Below are positions 33,231 through 42,056 of a stretch of 64,000 nucleotides of DNA, one piece after another. Under the pieces are notes generated by a model, which was given only the letters and a program-made list of their open reading frames with translations, was not told the DNA's origin and did no database searches. Source of the DNA: Actinomycetota bacterium (GTDB lineage Bacteria; Actinomycetota; Actinomycetes; S36-B12; CAIYMF01); NCBI GenBank assembly GCA_026393115.1, contig JAPLAU010000034.1, positions 33,130 to 97,129 of the forward strand, read 5' to 3'. A program made the translations under genes and the position numbers. Each line of letters begins with the position of its first letter. Position 1 is the first letter of the stretch.

Positions 33231-34994
33231 ATGCGCTTGCACAGAATCGCCACGGTTGGAGTGTCGCTCCTCGCTGTAGGAGCCCTCGCGGCCTGCTCAT
33301 CCGGATCGAGTCCGTCACCGAGTGGAAGTTCGGGGGCAGCCGCCAGTAGTGCGTCGGCGGTGCCTAGCGGTAGCGCTTCCGTTGGCAACGACAGCGATGT
33401 GCGTCCGTACGACCCCGCTCACGCTGGTGGCACTCTCACCCTGTTGGCCAAAGGTGCCGCGGGCACGCTGGACCCCAAGGTCAACTACACGCTGCAGTTC
33501 TGGCAGTTGTACCAGGGGACGTATGACGGTCTGACCGCCTTCAAGCACGTCGACGGCGAGGGCTCGTTCACAGTGGTACCCGACTTGGCCGAGTCGATTC
33601 CTGACACGACTAATGGTGGCAAGACCTACGTGTTCAAATTGCGTCAAGGCATCAAGTTCTCTGATGGTGCCGACCTGACGACCGACGACGTCGTTTCCTC
33701 GTTCCAACGCATCTTCAAGGTGTCGAGCCCCACGGCCGGTTCCTTCTACAACGGAATCGTTGGCGCTGATGCGTGCATCAAGGCGCCGGAGACGTGCACC
33801 CTTGAAGGTGGCGTCGTGGGCGACAAGACGGCGGGCACCGTGACGATCAACCTCACAGCCCCCGACCCTGAGTTCCTCTACAAGCTCTCGGTGCCGCACG
33901 CGGCGATCAACCCGAAGAGCGCACCCACCAAGGATGCGGGCAACACGCCCATTCCTACGACCGGCGCCTACATGTTCAAGTCGTACGACCCGAACACGGC
34001 GTTGGTGATGGTGCGCAACCCCAACTTCAAGGAATGGAGCCGCGCGGCTCAGCCTGCCGGTTACCCCGACGAGATTGACTACAAGTTCGGTCTGACGGTC
34101 GAAGCCGAGGTGACGGCGGTTGAGAACAACCAGGCGAACTGGCTCTACGACCCGCCCCCGGCCGACCGCTTGGCCGAGATTGGTTCGAAGTACGCCAGCC
34201 AAGTGCACGTCAACCAACTCACGGCGTTCTGGTACTTACCACTCAACGTCAACCTCGCTCCGTTCGACAACCTCAAGGCGCGCCAGGCAGTCAACTGGGC
34301 GATCGATCGCAACGCGATCGTGAAGTTGTACGGCGGGGCGAACCTTGCCCAGCCGGTCTGCACGATTCTGCCGCCTGGATTCCCGGGCTACGAGGCCAAC
34401 TGCCAGTACACCAATCCTGCTGGCGACACGTGGCAGGGCGCTGATCTCGAGAAGGCCAAGCAGTTGGTGACTGAGTCGGGTACCGCCGGCCAAGAGGTCA
34501 CGGTGATCGTTGCCGATGACGAGGTGAACAAGGCCGTCGGTGAATATGTGCAGTCGGTGCTCAACCAGATTGGGTACAAGGCCAAGGTCAAGGCAATCTC
34601 TGGAAACATTCAGTTCACCTACATTCAGAACAGCAACAACAAGGTGCAGATCAGCGTCACGCAGTGGTACCAGGACTACCCCGCCGCGTCTGACTTCCTC
34701 AATGTGTTGCTGGGCTGCGCCTCGTTCACGCCGGGAAGTGACTCGTCGATCAACATGTCGGGTTTCTGCGATAAGAAGATTCAGGCCCAGATGGACGATG
34801 CGCTGAAGACGGAGCAGACCAGCTTCGATGAGGCGAACAAGAAGTGGGCTGCTGTCGACAAGGCCATGATGGAACAGAGCCCGATGGTTCCTGTCATGAC
34901 GCCGAAGTTGATCGACTTCATTTCGAAGGACACCGGCAACTACCAATTCAGCAAGCAGTTCTACATGCTCGTCGACCAGTTGTGGGTTAAATAG
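33231..34994 (+). CDS. Peptide ABC transporter substrate-binding lipoprotein (SBP_bac_5), system 1
   Basis: 587 residues with a lipoprotein signal ending LAVGALAAC (Cys22), then a low-complexity Ser/Gly linker and a DppA/OppA-type domain. Family blocks include YTLQFWQLYQGTYDGLTAF, LRQGIKFSDGADLTTDDVVSSF and the hinge region near the C-terminus. GGAGG precedes the ATG. It is the first gene of a five-gene operon: SBP, two permeases and two ATPases, all plus strand. Substrates are probably short peptides or similar compounds. Confidence 0.9.
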   Translation: MRLHRIATVGVSLLAVGALAACSSGSSPSPSGSSGAAASSASAVPSGSASVGNDSDVRPYDPAHAGGTLTLLAKGAAGTLDPKVNYTLQFWQLYQGTYDGLTAFKHVDGEGSFTVVPDLAESIPDTTNGGKTYVFKLRQGIKFSDGADLTTDDVVSSFQRIFKVSSPTAGSFYNGIVGADACIKAPETCTLEGGVVGDKTAGTVTINLTAPDPEFLYKLSVPHAAINPKSAPTKDAGNTPIPTTGAYMFKSYDPNTALVMVRNPNFKEWSRAAQPAGYPDEIDYKFGLTVEAEVTAVENNQANWLYDPPPADRLAEIGSKYASQVHVNQLTAFWYLPLNVNLAPFDNLKARQAVNWAIDRNAIVKLYGGANLAQPVCTILPPGFPGYEANCQYTNPAGDTWQGADLEKAKQLVTESGTAGQEVTVIVADDEVNKAVGEYVQSVLNQIGYKAKVKAISGNIQFTYIQNSNNKVQISVTQWYQDYPAASDFLNVLLGCASFTPGSDSSINMSGFCDKKIQAQMDDALKTEQTSFDEANKKWAAVDKAMMEQSPMVPVMTPKLIDFISKDTGNYQFSKQFYMLVDQLWVK

Positions 34995-35013
34995 CCGGTC
35001 TGCGAAATAGCTG

Positions 35014-36039
35014 ATGACAACGCTCGATACTGAGCGCGCGGAGGTTCCCTCTTCGCCAACCGCCGGACCCTGGCGGACGGCGTGGAGGGACCTTCGGCGC
35101 AACAAGGTGGCGATGGGCTCGCTGGTGGTGCTCATCATCATCGTGCTCGCATGTATCGCGGCACCGTTGTACGAATCGTCGATCGCGCACACCGACGCCT
35201 TCACGTCGAATGTCGCCGGCACGATCACGATCAATGGACAAACGGTTCCGGTGCTCGAGCCGTCGACTGAGGGACTCGGACTCGGGGTCAATCCCATCGC
35301 ACCGACGTGGACGGCTCAGTACTTCCTTGGCTCTGACAACCAAGGGCGCGATGTGGCCTCCCGCATTTTGTACGGCGGCCGTAACACTCTCATCATCGGC
35401 TTTGCGTCAGCGATATTGTGCTGCGTGTTGGCGGGCATCATCGGCATCGTGTCGGGTTTCTTCGGCAGGGGAGTCGACGCGGTGTTGTCGCGTGGACTTG
35501 ATGTGCTGTGGGCATTTCCGGTGTATTTGCTGGCGATCTGCTTGTCAGTGGTGCTGATCAGCAGCAGTCTGACCATCGGCCCGGTGACGTTGTCGTCGGC
35601 AAGCATCCTGCTACCCATCGTCATCATCGGCATCGTGTACGTGCCCTATGTCGCGCGCCCTATCCGTGGGCAGGTGATGTCGCTCCGCGAGCGTGAGTTC
35701 GTGCAAGCGGCAGTCGGTGCGGGCGCGCCCGACATGCGACTGCTGCGGCGGGAAATCCTTCCCAATGTGTTGCCGACGATTATCGTGTTCCTGCCACTGA
35801 TGGCCGCCATCAACATGCTCACCGAAGCTGCGCTGTCGTTTTTGTCGATCGGAGTGCAGCCCCCAGATTCGAGTTGGGGAACCATCGTCAACGACGGTGT
35901 GGGCCTGCTCTACACGCGGCCGTGGGTAGCGATCGCCCCCGGAATTCTGCTCGCCATCACCGCCGTGACACTGAACCTGCTCGGTGATGGAGTGCGCGAC
36001 GCTCTCGACCCGAAGGCGCGATTGCGAGGTGCTGCCTGA
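35014..36039 (+). CDS. Peptide ABC transporter permease, DppC/OppC-type, system 1
   Basis: 341 residues, six predicted helices. The N-terminal amphipathic OppC leader (WRTAWRDLRRNKVAMGSLVVL) is followed by an extracytoplasmic segment and a C-terminal binding-protein-dependent transport domain. The EAA loop reads FVQAAVGAGAPDMRLLRREILPN. Its stop overlaps the next start as TGATG. Here the C-type permease precedes the B-type, the reverse of the usual order. Confidence 0.9.
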   Translation: MTTLDTERAEVPSSPTAGPWRTAWRDLRRNKVAMGSLVVLIIIVLACIAAPLYESSIAHTDAFTSNVAGTITINGQTVPVLEPSTEGLGLGVNPIAPTWTAQYFLGSDNQGRDVASRILYGGRNTLIIGFASAILCCVLAGIIGIVSGFFGRGVDAVLSRGLDVLWAFPVYLLAICLSVVLISSSLTIGPVTLSSASILLPIVIIGIVYVPYVARPIRGQVMSLREREFVQAAVGAGAPDMRLLRREILPNVLPTIIVFLPLMAAINMLTEAALSFLSIGVQPPDSSWGTIVNDGVGLLYTRPWVAIAPGILLAITAVTLNLLGDGVRDALDPKARLRGAA

Positions 36040-37007
36040 TGTGGCGCTTTGCGGGTAAGCGCGCGCTGGCCGCACTCTTGGTGTTGTTCGCGATCAGCGT
36101 GCTGGTTTTCCTCATCTTCTTTGCTACCCCCGGCATTGACCCAGCTGCGCGCATTGCGGGACGAAACGCGAGCCAGGAAACGCTCACCCAGGTACGAGCG
36201 TCATTTGGTTTCGATCGGCCGATCTGGGTGCAGTACGGGCTGATGATGCAGCACCTGTTCATCAACCGTGATCTCACCTCATTCGTCAACCGCGGGTCGC
36301 AGGTGATTCCACAGGTGATGCAGGCCATTCCGGTGACGCTGTCGTTGGTGTTCGGTGCCGCACTGATTTGGGTGGTGCTGGCGCTCATCATGGGCGTGGC
36401 CGCTACGGCCGCTCGAGGTACCGTCATTGATCCACTGATCCTGGTCATTGGAGTTATCGGCGTGTCACTTCCGGTGTTCTGGTTGGGCGAGGTGGTGAAC
36501 CTTGTGACCCAGAGCCGATTACACGACACCGTGTTCGCGTGGGTACCACAGCTGGGATACGTGCCACTCACCGACGGCGTGGGGCCATGGGCGCTGCATC
36601 TACTGTTCCCGTGGCTCACTCTCGCCGTTCTCTACGCCGGCATCTACGCGCGAGTGCTGCGATCGGAAATGGTCGCGTCGATGAACGAGGACTATGTGCG
36701 CATGGCGCGGGCGAAGGGGATCGGTGAAACGCGCGTGCTAATTCGGCACTCACTGCGCACGTCAATGATTTCTATCGTCAGCTTGTTCGGCCTCGATTTC
36801 GGCGCGCTCATCGGTGGTGCCGCGCTTCTGACGGAAGTCGTGTTCGGATTGCAGGGTGTTGGAAAGCTGACGTACGACTCGTTGCAGAATTTCGACCTGC
36901 CGGTCATTCTCGCTTGCGTTCTCTACGCGTCCTTCTTCGTGGTGCTGGCGAACTTCATCGTTGACCTGCTCTACGCGTGGCTTGATCCGAGGGTGCGTCA
37001 TGTCTGA
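36039..37007 (+). CDS. Peptide ABC transporter permease, DppB/OppB-type, system 1
   Basis: 322 residues beginning with the OppB leader helix (FAGKRALAALLVLFAISVLVF) and a periplasmic loop (ARIAGRNASQETLTQVRASF). The EAA loop YVRMARAKGIGETRVLIRHSL contacts the ATPases. The ATG overlaps the previous stop by one base, and the stop overlaps the next ATPase start by 8 bp, marking a tightly coupled operon. Confidence 0.9.
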   Translation: MWRFAGKRALAALLVLFAISVLVFLIFFATPGIDPAARIAGRNASQETLTQVRASFGFDRPIWVQYGLMMQHLFINRDLTSFVNRGSQVIPQVMQAIPVTLSLVFGAALIWVVLALIMGVAATAARGTVIDPLILVIGVIGVSLPVFWLGEVVNLVTQSRLHDTVFAWVPQLGYVPLTDGVGPWALHLLFPWLTLAVLYAGIYARVLRSEMVASMNEDYVRMARAKGIGETRVLIRHSLRTSMISIVSLFGLDFGALIGGAALLTEVVFGLQGVGKLTYDSLQNFDLPVILACVLYASFFVVLANFIVDLLYAWLDPRVRHV

Positions 37008-38022
37008 GCCGCTGCTTGACGTACGCGACTTGCGGGTGTCGTTCCGCACGCGTACGGGTGTTGTCACGGCCGTCGATGGAATCTCATTCACGGTGGGTCC
37101 TGGTGATGTGGTCGGACTTGTGGGGGAGTCAGGGTCTGGCAAGAGCGTGTCGATGTTGTCGGTGCTCGGGCTGATCGACAATCCCAACTGCGTCATCGAG
37201 GGACAGGCACTGTTCAAGGGCCGCGACTTGCTGACGATGAGTGACGACGAATTGCGCGCGGTTCGAGGTCAAGAGATCGCAATGATTTTCCAGGACCCGA
37301 TGACGGCATTGACGCCCGTGTACACCGCTGGATGGCATATCAGCGAACAGATTCGGGCACACGAGAAGGTGTCGAAGAAGGCCGCGCTCGCCCGCGCAGT
37401 GCAGTTGCTTGACGCCGTTGGAATTCCGAATGCGGCTGATCGCGTGAACTCGTACCCGCATGAATTCTCCGGCGGTATGCGTCAGCGTGTCGTGATCGCG
37501 ATGGCGTTGTCGTGCAACCCATCGCTGCTGATTGCCGACGAACCTACGACGGCGCTCGATGTCACCATTCAGGCGCAGATTCTCGAACTTCTCAAGAGTT
37601 TGCAAAGTGAGTTCGGTTCTTCGATCGTGCTGATTACGCACGACATGGGCGTGGTGTCACAGATGAGCGACCGCGTGATGGTGATGTACGGCGGCCGATT
37701 GGCAGAGGCAGGGCCACGGCGCGAGGTCATGCGCAATCCTCTGCATCCGTACACCTGGGGTTTGATGGCGTCGATTCCGCCAACCGACGGAACGAGAGTG
37801 GCGCGACTCGCAGCGATTCCTGGGGCACCGATTTCACCCGGCGACCCCGACCGCGATCACTGCCTGTTCTCTGCCCGCTGCAGGTTTGTGTCGGATGCGT
37901 GTCGTCCGCAGCCCGAACTTGTCGAGCACATCCCCGGTCACTTCGACTCGTGTGTCTTGCCCTTCGCAGATCGCGTTGAACTTCGGCGTCAAGCGATGAC
38001 TCCGTTGGAGGTGGCACCGTGA
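37000..38022 (+). CDS. Peptide ABC transporter ATPase, OppD/DppD-type, system 1
   Basis: 340 residues with Walker A GESGSGKS, signature FSGGMRQR, Walker [13 protein letters not shown] and the C-terminal oligopeptide-transporter extension with clustered cysteines (CLFSARCRFVSDAC). The ATG at 37000 is used instead of the in-frame start at 36961, which lies within the permease gene. The stop forms GTGA with the next start. Confidence 0.92.
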   Translation: MSEPLLDVRDLRVSFRTRTGVVTAVDGISFTVGPGDVVGLVGESGSGKSVSMLSVLGLIDNPNCVIEGQALFKGRDLLTMSDDELRAVRGQEIAMIFQDPMTALTPVYTAGWHISEQIRAHEKVSKKAALARAVQLLDAVGIPNAADRVNSYPHEFSGGMRQRVVIAMALSCNPSLLIADEPTTALDVTIQAQILELLKSLQSEFGSSIVLITHDMGVVSQMSDRVMVMYGGRLAEAGPRREVMRNPLHPYTWGLMASIPPTDGTRVARLAAIPGAPISPGDPDRDHCLFSARCRFVSDACRPQPELVEHIPGHFDSCVLPFADRVELRRQAMTPLEVAP

Positions 38023-39002
38023 GCGAACCCGTAGTGGATGAGGGCGGTCTGCTGCTCAAAGCGCGTCAGATCGTCAAGCACTTTCCGATTCGCACGTCGC
38101 AGGGAAAGCAGCTGGTGCAGGCGGTCGATGGGGTCAGTCTGTCGGTGCGAGCCGGAGAGACTCTGGGGCTGGTAGGCGAGAGTGGTTGCGGCAAGTCGAC
38201 GTTGGGACGCTGCTTAGTGCGCTTGCTCGATCCGACGAGCGGTGAGGTCATCTTCGATGGTGTCGACATCACCACCAAGTCGCGCCGCGAGTTGCGCACG
38301 CTTCGCCTAGGCTTCCAGATGATCTTCCAAGATCCGTACGCGTCGCTTAATCCGCGCCGGCGGGCACTAGCGACCGTGGAAGAGCCGATGCTGACACATT
38401 CGCTCGGCACCAATGCAGAGATTCGTGCGCGTGCGCTGATGCTGCTTGAGCAGGTCGGGTTCGATCCGTCGTACGCTGACCGCTACCCGCATGAGTTCTC
38501 GGGCGGTCAGCGGCAACGACTCGGAATCGCGCGGGCTCTGGCGGTGGCTCCCAAGTTGCTGATCGCTGATGAACCCGTGTCGGCGCTCGACGTCTCGATT
38601 CAGGCGCAGGTGTTGAATTTGTTGTCCGACCTGCAGCGCGACAACGACCTTACCTACGTGTTCATCGCGCACGATTTGGCGGTGGTGCATCACATCGCCG
38701 ACCGCATCGGCGTGATGTACCTCGGTGAACTTGTTGAAGTGGGCTCCTCAACTGATGTGTACACCGCACCCCGTCACCCCTACACCGAGGCGCTGATCTC
38801 GGCCATTCCGGTGATTGACGCTGAGGCCGAGGTGCGCGAGCGCATTGTGCTGACCGGTGATTTGCCCAGCCCGATTGATAAGCCCGCGGGATGCGCGTTC
38901 AATCCGCGCTGTCACTACGCGCAGGACGTCTGCCGTACCGACAAGCCAACCCTGCAACTACTTAATGACGGACGCGAAGTCGCCTGCCACTTCCCCCTCT
39001 AG
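38019..39002 (+). CDS. Peptide ABC transporter ATPase, OppF/DppF-type, system 1
   Basis: 327 residues with Walker A GESGCGKS, signature FSGGQRQR, Walker B LLIADEPVSALD and C-terminal CAFNPRCHYAQDVC. GTG 38019 overlaps the oppD-like stop as GTGA. It is the last gene of the operon; hairpin repeat copy 2 lies just downstream, 17 nt after the stop. Confidence 0.92.
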   Translation: MSEPVVDEGGLLLKARQIVKHFPIRTSQGKQLVQAVDGVSLSVRAGETLGLVGESGCGKSTLGRCLVRLLDPTSGEVIFDGVDITTKSRRELRTLRLGFQMIFQDPYASLNPRRRALATVEEPMLTHSLGTNAEIRARALMLLEQVGFDPSYADRYPHEFSGGQRQRLGIARALAVAPKLLIADEPVSALDVSIQAQVLNLLSDLQRDNDLTYVFIAHDLAVVHHIADRIGVMYLGELVEVGSSTDVYTAPRHPYTEALISAIPVIDAEAEVRERIVLTGDLPSPIDKPAGCAFNPRCHYAQDVCRTDKPTLQLLNDGREVACHFPL

Positions 39003-39018
39003 CGTCCGTTACCTTTCC

Positions 39019-39079
39019 GCGAGTCCATCAGTTACGCGGCCTATTCGCCCCTCTTTTACCGCGTAAGTGATGAACTCGC
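39019..39079 (-). repeat. Hairpin repeat copy 2
   Basis: On the minus strand it begins GCGAGTTCATCACTTACGCGG and ends CCGCGTAACTGATGGACTCGC, pairing over 21 bp with one T-G wobble and one mismatch, and a 19-nt loop. The outer 12-16 bases at each end match copy 1 at 4127-4186. It lies 39 nt past the stop of the minus-strand peptidase and 17 nt past the plus-strand transporter operon, so it could end transcription from both sides. Confidence 0.65.
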
Positions 39080-39084
39080 CGAAA

Positions 39085-39109
39085 GGGGGGGGGGAGGGGG
39101 AGGGGGGAG
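39085..39109 (+). repeat. G-rich tract
   Basis: The plus strand reads G10-A-G5-A-G6-A-G between two convergent genes. It could form a G-quadruplex on the plus strand or a slippage-prone homopolymer; assembly length may be unreliable. Confidence 0.7.
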
Positions 39110-39117
39110 CGGATGGG

Positions 39118-40011
39118 TTAGTCGTGGGCGGCGAGGAATGCGTTGAGCACCTCGGCGAAACGCTCGGGTTCCTCGACGTGCGGCATGTGACTGCTTTCTT
39201 CGAAGATGACCCACTCGTTATTCGGAATTCGCTCGGCGATTTCGCCGACGATAGTGGGCGTCGCTTCGTCGTACCGGCCGCTGACGAGAAGTGTCGGAAC
39301 TGCGATGCGGTGCAAGTCGTCAGTGATATTCCATGTGCGCAGTGACCCGATGCAGTGGAATTCGCTGGGCCCATTCATCGTGTAATACACGGTCGGGTCC
39401 TCGGCCAACTTCGCGAAAGAGCGCGTGACGAAGTCTGGGTTAGGAACCACGCGGCACACATGCTTGTCGTAGAACACCTGCATCGCCTCTTGGTACTCCG
39501 GCGACTCGGTGGTGCCAGCGTCTTCGTGCCTCTGCAAAGTCTCGTCGACTCCGGGTGGAAGCTCAGCACGCAGACGATTCGCCTCGGAAACCCACAAATC
39601 CATGCGTGCCGGTGAATCGCAGACACCCAGCGCATTGAGGCCAGCTGGCTGATCGATCGCGTAATCCATGCCAAGCATGCCGCCCCATGACTGCCCGACA
39701 AGGTTGTAGCGCCCCGCAATGCCGAGGTGCTTTAGCAACTCAGTGAGTTCGGTCTTGAACAGATCGACCGTCCAGAAGTCGGCCTGCTGGTCGGGCATGT
39801 GCGACGACAACCCGCAGCCGATTTGGTCGTACAGCACAGCCGCGCGACCTGTGCGGTTGGCAAGTTCAGCAATCGGAATCGTGTAGTCATGGCACGCACC
39901 CGGGCCACCGTGTAGCACCACCACCGGAACCTGAGCAGCCGACGGATCGAGATCGCCGACGATTCGGTACCAGGTGTCGCCCTGCGCCCACGTCATCACA
40001 GATTCGGTCAT
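39118..40011 (-). CDS. Proline iminopeptidase-like alpha/beta hydrolase
   Basis: 297 residues with the oxyanion motif HGGPG (34-38) and nucleophile elbow GQSWGG. The triad is readable as Ser108, Asp248 (GRYDEATP) and His275 (SSHMPHVEEP). The arrangement fits TIGR01250 proline-specific peptidases, which remove N-terminal Pro or hydrolyse related amides. ATG 40011 overlaps the acetamidase stop by 4 bp (ATGA). A large in-frame N-terminal extension to 40284 is antisense-like coding and rejected. Confidence 0.88.
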   Translation of the reverse strand: MTESVMTWAQGDTWYRIVGDLDPSAAQVPVVVLHGGPGACHDYTIPIAELANRTGRAAVLYDQIGCGLSSHMPDQQADFWTVDLFKTELTELLKHLGIAGRYNLVGQSWGGMLGMDYAIDQPAGLNALGVCDSPARMDLWVSEANRLRAELPPGVDETLQRHEDAGTTESPEYQEAMQVFYDKHVCRVVPNPDFVTRSFAKLAEDPTVYYTMNGPSEFHCIGSLRTWNITDDLHRIAVPTLLVSGRYDEATPTIVGEIAERIPNNEWVIFEESSHMPHVEEPERFAEVLNAFLAAHD

Positions 40012-40946
40012 CGCGATGCCAACTCCTTGAACGGTGTGGGGCACGCAGAAATCTTCGGAACCCGACAGCGGGCGATCACACTGCCAGGGCATGGATGACA
40101 CGACTGCGCGATGCCAACGTCGCCCGCCACCGACAGGAAGATGAACGCGTCTTCCATCGTGAAACCCCACTGGTCGACCAGAAGTCGTGCGGCTTCCTCG
40201 CACGCCAAGCGAATGGCTTCCTGAAGATCGCCGGTAGTGACACCATGGGTGAACCACGAGTCGGCCAATTGCGTTACGGGCCAACGGGTTTGCTGCTTCT
40301 TCAGCACATTCACGCGAATCAGAACATCGCCACCGATTTCAACGCCAGTGCCGGAAATCTCGCCATCACCCATCGACGCGTGCATGTCGCCGATCGCGAG
40401 CATCGCGCCCGACTGACGTACGGGCAGCATCACCGTTGCGCCCGGGCCGTGCAAACTGTTATCGAGGTTGCCACCGTGCATGCCAGCGTGGAAGTTGGCA
40501 AGCGTCGCACTTTCAGTGGCGACGCCAATGACGCCGACCATGGGACGCGTTGGAAACGACACCCGATCGTTCATGTGCACGACGCCATCTTCAACGCGGA
40601 AGATGCGCGTGACCGGTGCCTTCACCTGATCGATGAGTTGACCCCAGCCCTCAATGATCATGGCGGCTCCCTGAGTACCGGGATTGATCTCAATCAACTC
40701 AACGAGTAGCGAGTCGCCAGGCTCGGCTCCCTCAACGGCAATCGGACCGGTCGCAGCGTTCACCATCGACAAATCGATGATGTCGGCCGTGATGGCCTCG
40801 CTCGTGACCTGACCGTGAAAGCAGTCGTTTGTCTCGACTCGAATGACCGCCCCGGGTTGCACCGTGGCGACCGGTGCCATGTTCGGGGAAAACTCCCACA
40901 CAAACTGGTCGCGGCCGATCTCAAGCTCAGGTACGGGGGAGGGCAT
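40008..40946 (-). CDS. Acetamidase/formamidase family protein
   Basis: 312 residues of the FmdA/AmdA family: VWEFSPNMAPVATVQPG, the substrate/metal region HGPGATVMLPVRQSGAMLAIGDMHASMGDGE and a C-terminal VAGDVGIAQSCHP. Members hydrolyse short amides to ammonia and carboxylate. AAGGAG precedes the ATG at 40946. It is co-translated with the downstream prolyl-peptidase-like gene, which suggests joint use of amide or peptide substrates brought in by the neighbouring transporter. It is divergent from the exchanger gene. Confidence 0.88.
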   Translation of the reverse strand: MPSPVPELEIGRDQFVWEFSPNMAPVATVQPGAVIRVETNDCFHGQVTSEAITADIIDLSMVNAATGPIAVEGAEPGDSLLVELIEINPGTQGAAMIIEGWGQLIDQVKAPVTRIFRVEDGVVHMNDRVSFPTRPMVGVIGVATESATLANFHAGMHGGNLDNSLHGPGATVMLPVRQSGAMLAIGDMHASMGDGEISGTGVEIGGDVLIRVNVLKKQQTRWPVTQLADSWFTHGVTTGDLQEAIRLACEEAARLLVDQWGFTMEDAFIFLSVAGDVGIAQSCHPCPGSVIARCRVPKISACPTPFKELASR

Positions 40947-41024
40947 AGAGACTCCTTCATCGGGTGGGCTCAGTCTGCTGGTGCCTCGCGCGCAGCGCAA
41001 CCACGGCCGTACTGTAGCGATGTG

Positions 41025-42056
41025 ATGTCGAGCCCGGTGGCCATGCTGGCGGTGTTCGCCGTGTGCGCGGCGATTTCGCTGGCGGCCAGTGCCGTGCTCA
41101 TCGTGCGCATCGAACGACTCGGTCACCGTTTCGGGGTGACCGAAGCGGTGCTGGGACTCGCGGCCGCAGTCGCTGCCGACGCCCCGGAAATCACGTCTGC
41201 CGTCACGGCGCTGGTGCGCGGTCAGCGCGATGTCGGGGTGGGCGTCATCCTGGGCGCCAACGTCTTCCAACTTGCCGCGCTCTTGGGTCTGGGCGCCGTC
41301 GTCGCCGGAGGCATCGTTCTCGATCGACGCGTCGTGGCATTCGAAGGAGCGGCCGCACTGTGGATCGCACTCGTCGCACTGGCCGTGGTCGGTGGGGGAG
41401 TGGCGCCATCACTGGGACTCATCGCAGCGTTGCTCATTTTCGTTCCCTACGTCGTCGTCTCGTCGATGAGTGCCGAAAGGCGTGCGCGATTGCCGATTCC
41501 TGCGCGATGGAGGGGTGGCGTTGAAGAGGCGATCCAAGAAGAAGTCGAATCGATGGATGCGGTCGAGGAGGCGATCGAGGAAGCCACCGGCGACCTGCGG
41601 GTGAAGGTCGGCAGTCGTCGCGACGGGCTTGTCGCCGCGATCGCGCTCCTCGCCGTGATTGCAGCAAGTGCGGCACTGGAATGGTCGGCGTCGTCGCTGG
41701 GTAAGGAATGGGGAATTCCTGACATCGTGCTCGGCGCCATCGTGATCGCAGGAGTCACCAGCGTTCCCAACGTCGTCGCGGCGATCTACCTCGCTCGAAA
41801 GGGGCGCGGCGCAGCAACGCTGAGTGAAGCGATGAACAGCAACCGCATCAACACACTTGTCGGCTTCTTACTGCCTGCCACGTTGATGGGACTCGTGATT
41901 TCAGCCGCAGGCGGCGCTGGCCTGCTGGCGATTTGGTACGTCGTCATGACGGCGGGAGTGCTTGGCTTTGCCTACCTGCACAAGGGAATCAGTCGTATCG
42001 CGGGCTTTGGAATCATTGCGGTGTACGTGGTGGTCGTCATCACGCTGATTCGCTAA
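41025..42056 (+). CDS. Na+/Ca2+ exchanger-like membrane protein (CaCA superfamily)
   Basis: About 343 residues, ten or eleven helices in two repeats. Each repeat has an acidic exchanger motif: LAAAVAADAPEITSA near residues 40-55, and IVIAGVTSVPNVVAAIYLARKG in the second half with NSNRINTLVG after it. A charged cytoplasmic loop (EEAIQEEVESMDAVEEAIEE) lies between. The ion is unknown. A TACTGT box (41010-41015) ends 6 nt before GTG 41022 and 9 nt before this ATG, so a leaderless GTG start is possible. The stop interleaves with the aminotransferase stop (CTAA). Confidence 0.8.
   Translation: MSSPVAMLAVFAVCAAISLAASAVLIVRIERLGHRFGVTEAVLGLAAAVAADAPEITSAVTALVRGQRDVGVGVILGANVFQLAALLGLGAVVAGGIVLDRRVVAFEGAAALWIALVALAVVGGGVAPSLGLIAALLIFVPYVVVSSMSAERRARLPIPARWRGGVEEAIQEEVESMDAVEEAIEEATGDLRVKVGSRRDGLVAAIALLAVIAASAALEWSASSLGKEWGIPDIVLGAIVIAGVTSVPNVVAAIYLARKGRGAATLSEAMNSNRINTLVGFLLPATLMGLVISAAGGAGLLAIWYVVMTAGVLGFAYLHKGISRIAGFGIIAVYVVVVITLIR

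Noticed and set aside
40012..40284. N-terminal extension of the peptidase
   Set aside because: It lies inside the acetamidase gene in another frame; ATG 40011 has the expected operon overlap.
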